A stretch of DNA of 64,000 nucleotides from Saprospiraceae bacterium (GTDB lineage: Bacteria; Bacteroidota; Bacteroidia; Chitinophagales; Saprospiraceae). The notes under the pieces were generated by a model that worked only from the letters and a program-made list of their open reading frames with translations, made no database searches and was not told where the DNA came from. Where the stretch lies: contig JADJVK010000001.1 of assembly GCA_016710625.1 (NCBI GenBank), forward strand, positions 248,001-312,000. The letters are read 5' to 3'. Below are positions 26,464 through 36,112 of the stretch, one piece after another. Positions within the stretch are counted from its first letter, which is position 1; each line of letters begins with the position of its first letter. Made by a program: the position numbers and the translations under genes.

Positions 26464-27834
26464 TTATTTCTTTGTAACTCTTACATCAATACGTCTGTTT
26501 TGAGCTCTACACTCAGGAGTATCATTTGCTGGGCAAATTGGATGCTCTTGACCATATCCTTCAGCAGTTAATCTTTTTGCAGCTACACCTAATTTTACTA
26601 ATTCAGCCATTGCTGTGTTTGCTCTTGCAGCAGATAATTTCAAATTAGACTCAGCTTTTCCTGTATTATCAGTATATCCACCTAGTCTTAATTCAACTTC
26701 AGGATAAGCTTTCATGATTGCAGCAATATTTTTAACTTGAGCTTGAGATTCTGCTTTTAAAGAAGATTTTCCAGTCTCAAAATATAATCTGTCTAATGAG
26801 AACCAAGTTGTTTTGTCAACTGCTTTAGTTTTGTCATTGATGAAAGTAACCAATCTGTTTTCAACAGAATTTTCACCAACTTCTAATGCAGCACCACCAG
26901 GTAATGACAATTTGATCATTTTACCTAAATCAGTAACCCAGTCACCAGCAGCATTCACAGATCCTTTCACTGCATTCACAGCAGCATTAGTTGCATCAGC
27001 AGCTTTGCTAGCTAATGAATCAGCACCAGCTACAACTGTTTTAGAAGCATCAGAAACTGCTTCTTTTGTTTTATTTACAGCATCAACAACTGCTTCTTTT
27101 TCATTACATCCTCTCATAGCAAAGAATAATCCAGCCAATGCTAATGGTAATAATAACCACCACCAGTTGAATCCACCGCCATTGTTATTTTCTTCTTCAA
27201 CTACTTTTCTAGCAGTTGTGCTAGCAGATGTAGTACTTGAAGTAACATTACTTTTTACAGAGTCAACGATATTTCCAAGGCTACCTAAACCTAATAAACT
27301 AGTCAATCCACTAGCAATTCCGCTAGGCATTGCACTTTGAATGTTAGCTGCTTGACCACCTAATAAACTCATTAAGCCAGAAACACCTAATCCATCACTT
27401 TTTACTTTCTTACCAATCAATCCTAAAAGTATTGGCGCTGCCATACTTAATAAAGAGGAAGAAGAACTTTGTTTTACACCAGCAAAGTTTGAGATTAAAT
27501 CAATTACTCCACCAACTTTATCACCTAATAATGACTTAACTACTGATCCACCAGTACTCAACAAACTGTTTGTTTGGTCGCCACCAGTTAATAAACCAGA
27601 AACGTTATCAAGTATTCCACCATCATGGTTTCCTAATCTCAATAAATCCATAATTCCAGAAGCTCCGTCTGTAGTAGAAGCTTTTTGTGTAACAGTTCCT
27701 AAAATTGTAGGAATAATAGCAGATAATGCAGATGAAGTACCAGATTCGCTTTCTCCTAAAAATCCGCTTGCAGCTTTCACTACATCTCCATTTGCTAAAT
27801 AATTTTTCGCTAAATCCAAAAGATTGAATGACAT
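26464..27834 (-). CDS. DUF937-OmpA fusion membrane protein
   Basis: A 456-residue protein. Residues 1 to about 210 are a DUF937/YidB-like region rich in Gly, Ser and Leu ('LAKNYLANGDVVKAASGFL', 'IIPTILGTVTQKAST', 'APILLGLIGKKVKSDGLGVS'). A membrane segment follows ('WWWLLLPLALAGLFFAMRG'), then an Ala-rich helical linker, then a C-terminal OmpA peptidoglycan-binding domain ('FETGKSSLKAESQAQVKNI', 'LRLGGYTDNTGKAESNLKLS', 'LTAEGYGQEHP', 'AQNRRIDVRVTKK'). There is no signal peptide, so DUF937 should be cytoplasmic and OmpA periplasmic. It may tether the inner membrane to the wall. A -7-like box (TACCTTTG) is at 27915-27922. Confidence 0.85.
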   Translation of the reverse strand: MSFNLLDLAKNYLANGDVVKAASGFLGESESGTSSALSAIIPTILGTVTQKASTTDGASGIMDLLRLGNHDGGILDNVSGLLTGGDQTNSLLSTGGSVVKSLLGDKVGGVIDLISNFAGVKQSSSSSLLSMAAPILLGLIGKKVKSDGLGVSGLMSLLGGQAANIQSAMPSGIASGLTSLLGLGSLGNIVDSVKSNVTSSTTSASTTARKVVEEENNNGGGFNWWWLLLPLALAGLFFAMRGCNEKEAVVDAVNKTKEAVSDASKTVVAGADSLASKAADATNAAVNAVKGSVNAAGDWVTDLGKMIKLSLPGGAALEVGENSVENRLVTFINDKTKAVDKTTWFSLDRLYFETGKSSLKAESQAQVKNIAAIMKAYPEVELRLGGYTDNTGKAESNLKLSAARANTAMAELVKLGVAAKRLTAEGYGQEHPICPANDTPECRAQNRRIDVRVTKK

Positions 27835-28053
27835 AATTCAATTAAATTTAAATTGATGAATAGATTTGATTTGTTATTTTTTCGAATTATACACCTATCT
27901 GACGAATAATATTTCAAAGGTAACAAAAAATTATATTTTTTTTATTTCGATTTTCATTTAATAAAATTTGTTATACATCCATTCTTTTTGTCGAAATAAA
28001 ATTAACATTTGTCGATAATGCATATAGAACTATGTAAAAAATGGTATTCTGTA

Positions 28054-28084
28054 TTGCATAGTACTATATTTAATTGTATATTTG
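28054..28084 (+). promoter_or_regulatory. Promoter of the padR-pspC unit
   Basis: TTG (28054-28056), exactly 20 bases, then TATATTTG (28077-28084), 35 bases before the PadR ATG. A canonical Bacteroidota promoter. Confidence 0.7.
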
Positions 28085-28119
28085 TATTTATTATTTAATT
28101 ATTAATTATAATCGAGGCG

Positions 28120-28458
28120 ATGAAGTTAGAAAATGCTCAGGCACAAATGCGGAAAGGTGTTCTCGAATTATGTATTTTATCTATCATAGCAGAAAAAGAA
28201 TCCTATCCTTCGGATATTATTGAAAAACTAAAAGCTGCAGAATTGATAGTGGTGGAAGGAACCTTATATCCGCTATTAACTCGGCTAAAGGATGCTGGGT
28301 TATTGGATTATCGATGGGAGGAATCGAGATCTGGTCCACCAAGAAAGTACTATTTTTTGACAACAAACGGAACTGAATTTTTAAAAGGATTGCATTCTAG
28401 TTGGCTTCAATTGGTAAATGCAGTTCAACAAACAACTTTAAATTTAAGTCAGATATGA
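28120..28458 (+). CDS. PadR family transcriptional regulator
   Basis: A 112-residue winged-helix regulator of the PadR family: 'MRKGVLELCILSIIAEKESY', 'DIIEKLKAAELIVVEGTLYP' and 'LLTRLKDAGLLDYRWEESRS' followed by the wing 'PPRKYYFLTTNGTEFL'. The length fits the short PadR-s2 type. Its stop overlaps the ATG of the PspC gene (ATGA), so the two are translationally coupled, a common Bacteroidota arrangement in which PadR is thought to control the envelope-stress partner. Confidence 0.9.
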   Translation: MKLENAQAQMRKGVLELCILSIIAEKESYPSDIIEKLKAAELIVVEGTLYPLLTRLKDAGLLDYRWEESRSGPPRKYYFLTTNGTEFLKGLHSSWLQLVNAVQQTTLNLSQI

Positions 28459-30604
28459 ATAAAGTGGTAAACATTAATCTAGGTGGAGTTCAATTCACAA
28501 TGGATGATATAGCTTATGATCGTTTGAGTCAATACCTGTTGACTTTGAAAAAACATTTCAGTGCATCAGAGGGTTGCGATGAAATCATGGCTGACATTGA
28601 AGCTCGATTAGCGGAGCTTTTTCAAGAACACCTTTCTGGCAGAACAATAGTGACTGTGAAAGACGTGGAAGCATCAATCAATATCATGGGCAAACCAGAA
28701 GATTTTGGTGCTGAAACGATAGAGGATAATACCACCAAACAGAAATCCGGAACAAGTGGTACAACTTTCAAGACCGGGAAAAAACTATATAGAGACGATA
28801 GTAATAAGGTGATAGGAGGTGTTTGTTATGGAATTGCTGCCTATTTTGGGATTGAAGATCCGCTTTGGGTGAGGCTTGCATTTTTAGCTTTTTCATTCAC
28901 TGGTTTCGCCATTCCATTATATATTATATTGATGATTATTTTACCCAAAGCAGAAACCTCGGCTGATTACCTAGCTATGAAAGGAGAACCGATTAATGTT
29001 TCGAATATTGCAAAAACAATAGAAACTGAAATAGAAAGGTTATCCAATAAAATTTCTGGTTTTGATAAATCTCCAGAGGACAAAAAAAAAGCTTTCAGTG
29101 GTAATCAAACTCGACAAGCTATAGAGAACGGTATGAGTGCCGTTGGAGAAGCTATACAGTATGCGATTCATTTCTTTGGCAAGATATTCAGACCCTTTGT
29201 TTTTCTTATTGGCATACTATTAACTATTGTGCTTTGTTTGATTTGGTTTGCCTTGTTTTATGGGTTTTGGAATAGTGGACCAATTTTCAATAGTATTTTC
29301 GATTCAAGAGGTTATTCCATTTTAGGCTTGTTTAATGGTTTTGTATTGGTAGGGATTCCATTAATTAGCTTAATTCTTGTTGTGTTTCAATCTGTAAGAA
29401 AGTATAAAATAAAGCCATATGTATGGGCAAGTATGTGGTCGTTTTGGTCTATTAATCTTATCAGTGGTATATTTTTAGGCACATCAGTAGGAAATTCATT
29501 TTCTACCTTTTATGATACAAGGCAGACATCCAGTTTCACTAGCTCTGATACAATGTATATAAATACTGAAGATTTGGTTAATGGGATGGATATCAACATG
29601 TTTGGATTGAGGTAAATAAAAATTCTGGGAAGTTGGTTTCAGATAATGTTTTGCTTAATATTGAAAAATCTGATGGTAACTCATTTGAATTGATTCAAGC
29701 TAAAGGAGCTAATGGAAGTTCTGAGGAGGAGGCAAATACGGCTTCTAAAACTATTCAATGGAATTATAAACTTTCGAACAACAAATTAACTTTACCTTCA
29801 AGTTTTATACTTCCAGAAGGGCAAAAATTTAGAAATCAAAAAGTGCTTTTAACACTTAAAGTACCAGTTGGTAAATATGTTTACTTAGGTAACACTTATG
29901 GCGTCTTGAGAGATTTTGAATTGGATGAAGACAAAGACTATCCAAATGAATATGAAGATAACCTTTGGCAAATGACCAATTCAGGTCTTATTTGTCCAAG
30001 CTACCCTTAAAAAAATAACTATGAATTTCAATTGATATATCTGGTTTTACTAAATACAAATCGATGGTGATGTAGAAGTAGTTTTATCTCAAGGCAATCA
30101 TTTTCTATAAAAGCAATCGGTAATAAAGAATCCATTGAAAAAGACCTAAATGTGGTGAATACCAATAACTTACTAATGGTTTCTTCTAAAAATGATGAGG
30201 ATAAAAAAGTAAAAATCGAAATCACAATGCCGTCTTTAGAAAAATTGGATTTGGAAAAAGTTCGTTCTGTAGAAATAAAAGGTTTTACACAAAAAGATAT
30301 GAAAATTGTCGCAAGTAATGGAGATTTTGATATAGATGCGAATATTGAAGTTGAAAATCTTATTTTAGATATCGAAGAAGCCAACTTTAAACTAAAAGGT
30401 TCAGGTAATAATTTGGAAATATTAATTGATAATAATGGCTCTATTGATGCAAAAAATTATTCGGTCAAATCCGCTGTAATTGATAATAAAGATAATAGCG
30501 AAATCAATGTGAATGTATCCGATAATTTAGAAATCAAAGGAAATGATGACCAAATTAATGTGAAAGGTTCTCCAAACATCAAGAAAAAGAAACAAGAAGA
30601 ATAA
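28455..30604 (+). pseudogene. PspC domain protein with DUF2807-like tail, several frameshifts
   Basis: The ATG at 28455 overlaps the PadR stop. The first frame (to 29615) holds a HAAS-like N-terminal helical domain ('LKKHFSASEGCDEIMADIEA'), a PspC domain ('VIGGVCYGIAAYFGIEDPLW') and several membrane segments. Homology continues in another frame from 29611 to 30010 and again from about 30108 to 30604 with a beta-helical DUF2807/GIN-like adhesin tail ('GDVEVVLSQGNHF', 'VENLILDIEEANFKLKG'). Single missing bases near 29608, 30026, 30052 and 30101 would restore most of it; a stop at 30008 needs a further change. Either clustered read errors or true decay; family members link to envelope-stress responses. 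Confidence 0.75.
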
Positions 30605-30629
30605 AGTTTAGAACAATGTTTGATATTAG

Positions 30630-30665
30630 CCCATCCATTTAAGAAAAAGTGGATGGGTTTTTTAT
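30630..30665 (+). terminator. Terminator of the padR-pspC unit
   Basis: Stem CCCATCCA / TGGATGGG, extendable by three weaker pairs, followed by a T run. Confidence 0.85.
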
Positions 30666-30709
30666 TTTAATCAACTTATTCATTATATTTGATTTGAAAT
30701 TAGTTCAAA

Positions 30710-31642
30710 ATGAATAAATATAACGTTGAAAATCTAGCGGATAATCTAACCAAACACACCCTTTCTTTTGGTGCTTCATCTATTGAAATCATTCCTGAGA
30801 AAGGTGCTTTGTTGAATTCATTAATAATTAATCATCAACAACTTTTAGATCATTACAATCAAATTGAAGAATTACAAACTTTAGATTGGGCGAAGAGTGC
30901 TTTGCTATTCCCTTTTCCAAATAGATTGAAGGATGGAAAATATTCTTGGGAAAATGTTCCTTATCAATTCCCAATAAATTTACCACCGAATGCGATTCAT
31001 GGATTTGGTTTATTTGAGCCATTTACAGTGATTGATACTGAATTTAATTCCTATTTTTCCAAAATTTCCTTATCTTACATTTATAATAAAAAATATAGTT
31101 TCTACCCCTTTAAATTTGAAGTAACGATTAGTTATATCTTATTTGAAAATAGCTTGAAAGTCAATTACTTTGCAAAAAACATGGACAATCACCCCATTCC
31201 AATGGGGCTAGGTTGGCATCCATACTTTTCAATTGGTGGAAACGTGGCAGAATGGTATCTACGGATGCCTCCGACAAAAAAAATAGAAGTGGATGAAAAT
31301 ATGATTCCAACAGGAAAAACAGCCAAATTTTCGGCTTTTGAAAAGGAGAAAAAAATAGAAAATACCGAATTAGATACTTGTTTTAAAGTGGAAGAAAAAG
31401 AAAACTTCGAAATGGAAATTAGGAATGACAAGGGTATTTTGAAATACTGGCAATCCGTTGGAAATAAAAAATTCAATCTTGTTCAATTATTTATTCCACC
31501 AAAAAGATCCTGTATCGCTATTGAGCCAATGACTTGTGGAATAGATGCTTTCAATCAAGATAAAAACATGGTTTCATTAGGAGTAGGTGAAGTTTTAGGT
31601 GGAAGTTTTGGTGTGGAATGGATGGAAATTAAGCTAAATTAA
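30710..31642 (+). CDS. Aldose 1-epimerase (mutarotase) family protein
   Basis: A 310-residue mutarotase-fold enzyme. The sugar-binding positions are recognisable: 'LLFPFPNRLKDGKY' (Asn-Arg), 'NAIHGFGLFEPF' (first His), 'MGLGWHPYFSIGG' (second His) and 'CIAIEPMTCGIDAFN' (catalytic Glu). It interconverts alpha and beta anomers of aldoses or a related sugar; the substrate is unknown. A -7 box TATATTTG is at 30684-30691, 18 bases before the ATG. The glycosyltransferase gene starts 1 base after the stop, so the pair is an operon, possibly for surface glycans. Confidence 0.88.
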   Translation: MNKYNVENLADNLTKHTLSFGASSIEIIPEKGALLNSLIINHQQLLDHYNQIEELQTLDWAKSALLFPFPNRLKDGKYSWENVPYQFPINLPPNAIHGFGLFEPFTVIDTEFNSYFSKISLSYIYNKKYSFYPFKFEVTISYILFENSLKVNYFAKNMDNHPIPMGLGWHPYFSIGGNVAEWYLRMPPTKKIEVDENMIPTGKTAKFSAFEKEKKIENTELDTCFKVEEKENFEMEIRNDKGILKYWQSVGNKKFNLVQLFIPPKRSCIAIEPMTCGIDAFNQDKNMVSLGVGEVLGGSFGVEWMEIKLN

Positions 31643-31643
31643 A

Positions 31644-32432
31644 ATGACAAAAACAACTGTAATTATCGCTTTTTATAAAAGATTAGATTTTCTAAAACTC
31701 ATTTTAGAGGGTCTCCAACAGCAAACTTTCAAAGATTTTGAAGTGGTGATTGCAGAGGATAATGATGCACCTGAAACTAAAAATTTTATTGAAAATAACA
31801 AAAATAATTATTCCTTCCCTTTGTTTCATGTTTGTCAAGAAGATAACGGATTTAGAAAAAATAAAATATTGAATGCTGCTGTGAAAAAAGCATCTACCGA
31901 AAAATTGATTTTTTTAGATGGAGATTGCATTCCGCATCCAAAATTAGTTTATTCGTACAGTCAATTAATTCAAAAAGGGCGTTTTTACTATGCAAGAAGG
32001 GTGATGCTTAGCGAAAAATTTACACAAAACATCATTGAAAAAGCCCAGCTTTCTTTTAACTTTTTTGAACTTATGTACCATAAATGTAAAAAATTGAGAG
32101 ATGCATTATATTTACCTTTTGTATTGCCTGTTTTGAAAGAAGATCGAGACATTTGGGGATGCAATTGGGGAGTGAGCAAGTCAGATTTATTGGCAATAAA
32201 TGGCTTTGATGAAGATTATGAAACTGCTGGATATGGTGAAGATATAGATGTAACTTGGCGTTTGAGAGCAACTGGTGTTCGCCTTTATGCTATTCGTCAG
32301 AAAGCTATTGTTTATCATCTTTTTCATACAGAAAATTATAACCAAATTGCTTTAAATAAAAGTAAGTCCATTTTTGATGAAAAAATTTCCGCAGGAAATC
32401 CAGTTTGTAAAAATGGTTTATCTAAGTTTTAA
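31644..32432 (+). CDS. Family 2 glycosyltransferase
   Basis: A 262-residue GT-A fold glycosyltransferase. The N-terminus is 'TTVIIAFYKRLDFLKLILEG' with 'FEVVIAEDNDAPETK'; the metal site is 'LIFLDGDCIPHP'; the C-terminal acceptor part is 'WGCNWGVSKSDLLAINGFDE' and 'GYGEDIDVTWRLRATG', as in the galactosyltransferase-like C-terminal domain. There are no membrane segments, so it is cytoplasmic. It is co-transcribed with the mutarotase. The donor and acceptor are not known. Confidence 0.9.
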   Translation: MTKTTVIIAFYKRLDFLKLILEGLQQQTFKDFEVVIAEDNDAPETKNFIENNKNNYSFPLFHVCQEDNGFRKNKILNAAVKKASTEKLIFLDGDCIPHPKLVYSYSQLIQKGRFYYARRVMLSEKFTQNIIEKAQLSFNFFELMYHKCKKLRDALYLPFVLPVLKEDRDIWGCNWGVSKSDLLAINGFDEDYETAGYGEDIDVTWRLRATGVRLYAIRQKAIVYHLFHTENYNQIALNKSKSIFDEKISAGNPVCKNGLSKF

Positions 32433-32537
32433 GCTAAAAAAAATTATTCTTTGGGTTTTGAATATATAATTACACAAATTAAAAACATTAAATACTGTAT
32501 ATCAACTTTTTAGAATATTAATTTCTTTGAATAAAAT

Positions 32538-32559
32538 GTACAATAAAGCATAATTGTAC
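32538..32559. repeat. Inverted repeat upstream of the PKD/T9SS gene
   Basis: GTACAAT-N8-ATTGTAC, 7-bp perfect arms, about 100 bases before the ATG at 32659. It could be an operator; no T run follows. No TAnnTTTG promoter is seen in this 226-base gap. Confidence 0.35.
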
Positions 32560-32658
32560 TGTTTTAATCGCTTATTAATCAATAATATTGTATATTGAAT
32601 TAAAAAAGCTTTTAGAGAGCCGAAGAAATTCATATTTTTTAACAAAAAAACAAAAGAT

Positions 32659-34275
32659 ATGATTGTTAAAAATCTTACTTCAAAAGTATTAAAGTCAATC
32701 TTCTTCCTAGCAATTTTTTCGCTATGGACTGTGGTTTTGATGGCACAATGTAATCTAACAGGAACAGTAGTTCCTGCTGGAAAAGGTGGATGTGATGTTT
32801 GGATAAAACTAGAAGATGAGACTTTATTACAGCCTGTCAATAGACTTGACAAACTTAGAGAAAGTCAAGAAATTGAATTTTTCATATTCTTTGAATGTTC
32901 CAATCACAGCCTGTACTGGTGCTACGGCGGTAAATATCAATTGTCTTAAAATTGTTAAAGAAGCAATCACCTGTAAAGCGAAATTCGAGGCAAACTACAT
33001 TGGTGTTGACACTAACGGTCATGTTACAGTTAAGTTTAGCAATCAATCTTATGGTGAATATAAATATGTTGAACTGAATTTTGGAGATGGTGGATTTGTT
33101 ACTGATTTTAGTGAAGATATCTATTATACTTATACAAAACCGGGACTATATGAAGCATGTTTGATTGTTTCAAGTGATGAATGTAGTTCGGAAACCTGTC
33201 AACATTTATTAGCTGGAAGCAATTCGCTTATTTGTACTACATCTGATTGTGTGTATCCGGGAGATGCCAATAAAGACGGCAGAGCCAATCTTTATGACTT
33301 ATTAATGTTAGGTGTCGGAATAAAAAGACGGGTCCTGAAAGACCTAACTCAAGTACAGAATGGTCGCCCCAAGCTGCTCCAAATTGGTCCAATAACACTC
33401 CTAGTGGCATTAATTACAAACATTTTGATTGTGATGGAGATGGCAGTGTGTCAGATATAGATTTAGCAGCAATTAATACCAACTATACGCCTTGTATAAA
33501 GTCCAAAGCTCCAATTGTAAATGGTAGTCCTCATGTAAGATTGGTATTCGAAAAAGACTCTATTCAAATAGAAAGAGGTAGTGGTAAATTAGGGATAAAT
33601 GCAAGATTAGAGGTGGTTGGCGATGTAAAAAACCAAATTCCTATTTATGGTATAGCTGTTTATTTAAGATATAATTCAAGTCAAGTTAATGATTTATTTG
33701 TTCAATATAATGATGCTTCGTTTTTAGGTGCTGAGGAGGATGTTTTGTGGTCCTATAAAGATTTAAGGAATAATAATCAACTAGACTTGGCAGCATCAAA
33801 AGTGGGTGGAAAAGGAGTAAAAGAAAGTGGTGCAATTGCTTTTGTTACTAGTATAGTTGATGCAGATATCATTATGAAAGCTAATCCTAGCGGCCATGGT
33901 CAATTTGAAATAGAACTTGAAGGTGGAGTTGTGGTGGATGAAAACGGAAATGAATATCAAATTATAACTGACAAAAATAATTCTAAAGTAGTGTTGGTAG
34001 ATGCTGAATTAACATCTGGCAATAAAGATATAAACAATGAGATTAAGATGCAGATGTTCCCGAATCCAGCTAGAGAAGAGGTGAAATTTGTTTTTCCAAA
34101 TGCAAAAGCAAGTAAATTAGAGTTTTATAATGCTTTAGGTGGTAGAATTTCAACCATCAATTTAGCTGATGTACAAAATTTCTCATTCCCAGTTGTAAAC
34201 TATGCACCTGGAGTTTATGTTTGTAAATTCACTACAAATAAAGGGGTTGTAATCAGACATTTAGCAGTAAAATAA
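32659..34275 (+). CDS. T9SS-exported PKD and dockerin-like protein (two frameshifts)
   Basis: One gene in three frames. It begins with a signal peptide ending 'TVVLMAQ'. An extra T in the run at 32878-32882 separates 'ESQEIEF' from 'SYSLNVPITACTGA'; a missing A at 33321-33325 separates 'LLMLGVGIK' from 'TGPERPNSSTEWSPQAAP'. The restored protein of about 538 residues has a PKD domain ('VTVKFSNQSYGEYKYVELNF', 'YTYTKPGLYEACLIV'), paired calcium-binding dockerin-like segments ('GDANKDGRANLYDLL' and 'DCDGDGSVSDIDLAAIN'), a beta-rich body and a type A T9SS sorting domain ('MQMFPNPAREEVKFVF'). It is probably a surface or secreted adhesin or enzyme scaffold. Confidence 0.82.
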
Positions 34276-34294
34276 TAAAGGTTCAATAATCATT

Positions 34295-34330
34295 AAAAGC
34301 CTAGGCAATCCAAATTGCCTAGGCTTTTTT
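34295..34330 (+). terminator. Terminator of the PKD/T9SS gene
   Basis: A 15-bp perfect stem (AAAAGCCTAGGCAAT with its complement), a 4-base loop and six T. Confidence 0.92.
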
Positions 34331-34538
34331 ATTTTATCATAAATGCTGTTGTTAAGTTATATTATTAAGGTTCTTTAATTTATCATTAAAAACGAAAGCT
34401 ATCTTTGGTAATATTTCTAACTAAGAAACATTTATAAAAACCTTTATCGAGCCAGACTAAACTAATATTTAAAAAGTAAAATAACATCTTATCCTTTATT
34501 TTTGCCTCTACTTTCAATCAAACCAAAACTATTAAGAT

Positions 34539-34573
34539 AAAAAAAACACCTGCCAAGATAAACAAGGCAGGTG
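34539..34573 (-). terminator. Terminator of the htrA gene
   Basis: Stem CACCTGCC / GGCAGGTG with an 11-base loop; on the minus strand eight T follow. Confidence 0.85.
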
Positions 34574-34630
34574 CATCAAAACAAAACGAAAAACCAACTT
34601 TAAACAAGTCTATTTATGGATAACTTTTAT

Positions 34631-35875
34631 CTATTGTCTTTGATATATTCTTGGTTTTCTTTGGGTATTTGATGGTGCTTTTGCTTCTTTTAAGGTTACT
34701 GCTATCTTTTTATTCTCACCATCTCTATTCACTGTGATATTTATAGTATCGCCAACTTTTGCTGATGCTATTTTCTCTTGCAACTCAGCAGAATTTTTTA
34801 TGTCCTGACCATTTACTTGAGTAATCACATCACCTGCAATCACACCAGCAAATTGAGCTGATTCACCATCAATCACACTAGATACATAAACACCTTGAGT
34901 GACAGAAAGTTTTTCATCTTTAGCTAATTCTGCATCTACATCTGCAATGGATACTCCTAAAGCTGCTCTTTGAGATTTTCCATATTTAATGATATCATCC
35001 ACAATTCTTGAAGCTAAATTGATTGGAATCGCAAAGGAATATCCTTCATATGCTCCTGTTTGAGTAACAATAGCAGCATTAATCCCAATTAACTTCCCTG
35101 TAGCATCCACTAAAGCACCTCCACTATTTCCAGGGTTTACCACCGCATCCGTTTGGATGAAAGATTCTACTTTTCTAGAATTTTGATTGATATTAATATT
35201 TCTACCTTTAGCACTTATAATCCCAGCAGTAACAGTAGAATTCAACTGAATCTGACCTCCCACTCCAGGATTTCCAACTGCCAATACCCACTGACCAATT
35301 TTTGCTTTATCCGAATCTCCTAATTGGATGGGTGTTAATTTGTCAGCACTGATTTTTAAAACTGCCAAATCCGTATTTGGATCAGAACCCACAAGTTTCG
35401 CAGTAAATTTTCTATTATCAGACAATGTCACTTGAAACTCATCACCAAAATCAACTACGTGGTTGTTCGTGATAATATATCCATCATTCGAAATAATTAC
35501 ACCCGAACCAGTTCCTGCTCTAGGTGCTCTCTGACCAAACATTGACAAAAAATCATCATCAAAAAATCCTTGAAAAGGGCTATTGTTGAAAGGATTGCTT
35601 TTCTGCATTTTCTCTACTTTCTCCTCACTCTCAGAAGTCTTGATATGCACTACTGCTGGAATAGCTTTGTCCGCTGCATCGCTGAAATCAATAGCCGTTC
35701 CTACAGGTGGCACATTATATGACATTTCATTCACTTGTCTTGCCGTTGCTGAGGTTTCTGTCTGTACATTAGTAGCTTTTGTTGCATTATTAATAAGATA
35801 AGCACCACCAAGTGAAACAGTGCCACCTAATAATCCTGCGGCTAACAATGATAATAAATTATTATTAAAATTCAT
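34631..35875 (-). CDS. HtrA/Do-type periplasmic serine protease
   Basis: A 414-residue HtrA protease with an N-terminal membrane anchor or signal ('LLSLLAAGLLGGTVSLGG'). The catalytic triad is His139 ('YIITNNHVVD'), Asp169 ('NTDLAVLKI') and Ser251 ('VNPGNSGGALVD'). Only one PDZ domain is visible (about residues 300-400; 'SAQFAGVIAGDVITQVNGQD'), so it is closer to DegS/HtrA with one PDZ than to two-PDZ DegP. It degrades or refolds damaged envelope proteins. It is a single-gene unit with its own terminator; the promoter could not be assigned. Confidence 0.92.
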   Translation of the reverse strand: MNFNNNLLSLLAAGLLGGTVSLGGAYLINNATKATNVQTETSATARQVNEMSYNVPPVGTAIDFSDAADKAIPAVVHIKTSESEEKVEKMQKSNPFNNSPFQGFFDDDFLSMFGQRAPRAGTGSGVIISNDGYIITNNHVVDFGDEFQVTLSDNRKFTAKLVGSDPNTDLAVLKISADKLTPIQLGDSDKAKIGQWVLAVGNPGVGGQIQLNSTVTAGIISAKGRNININQNSRKVESFIQTDAVVNPGNSGGALVDATGKLIGINAAIVTQTGAYEGYSFAIPINLASRIVDDIIKYGKSQRAALGVSIADVDAELAKDEKLSVTQGVYVSSVIDGESAQFAGVIAGDVITQVNGQDIKNSAELQEKIASAKVGDTINITVNRDGENKKIAVTLKEAKAPSNTQRKPRIYQRQ

Positions 35876-35907
35876 CTTACTAAAAATTTAAGTTATTTTT
35901 AATTGTT

Positions 35908-35940
35908 TTGTAATAAAGAAAACGCCTTAAAGTATATTTG
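35908..35940 (+). promoter_or_regulatory. Possible promoter of the hydrolase gene at 36113
   Basis: TTG (35908-35910), 22 bases, then TATATTTG (35933-35940), with a leader of about 165 bases. A second TACATTTG at 36024-36031, nearer the gene, lacks a spaced -33. Confidence 0.35.
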
Positions 35941-36112
35941 TGTTATTACAATCAATCACTTTAACAGTTGCTTAACACATATTAAATTTTAATTGAGCAG
36001 TGCAACACAAAATATATGGATTGTACATTTGATGCAAATACAAATTGTATGCAAATTATTATCAAAATAAGAAAATCTGTCGATTTGTCAGTGACGAAGA
36101 AAAAATGAGATT

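Larger units (their letters stand above)
34276..34630. other. Convergent intergenic region
   Basis: A 355-base gap between the convergent PKD/T9SS and htrA genes. It holds the terminator of each gene at its two ends. The 200 bases between are AT-rich; a lone TATCTTTG at 34400-34407 lacks a -33 partner and any gene after it. I see no other feature. Confidence 0.6.

Noticed and set aside
32502..32852. Minus-strand open frame across the start of the PKD gene
   Set aside because: It covers the signal-peptide region of a supported gene and resembles no family.
34400..34407. TATCTTTG as a promoter
   Set aside because: It has no -33 partner and no gene downstream on that strand.
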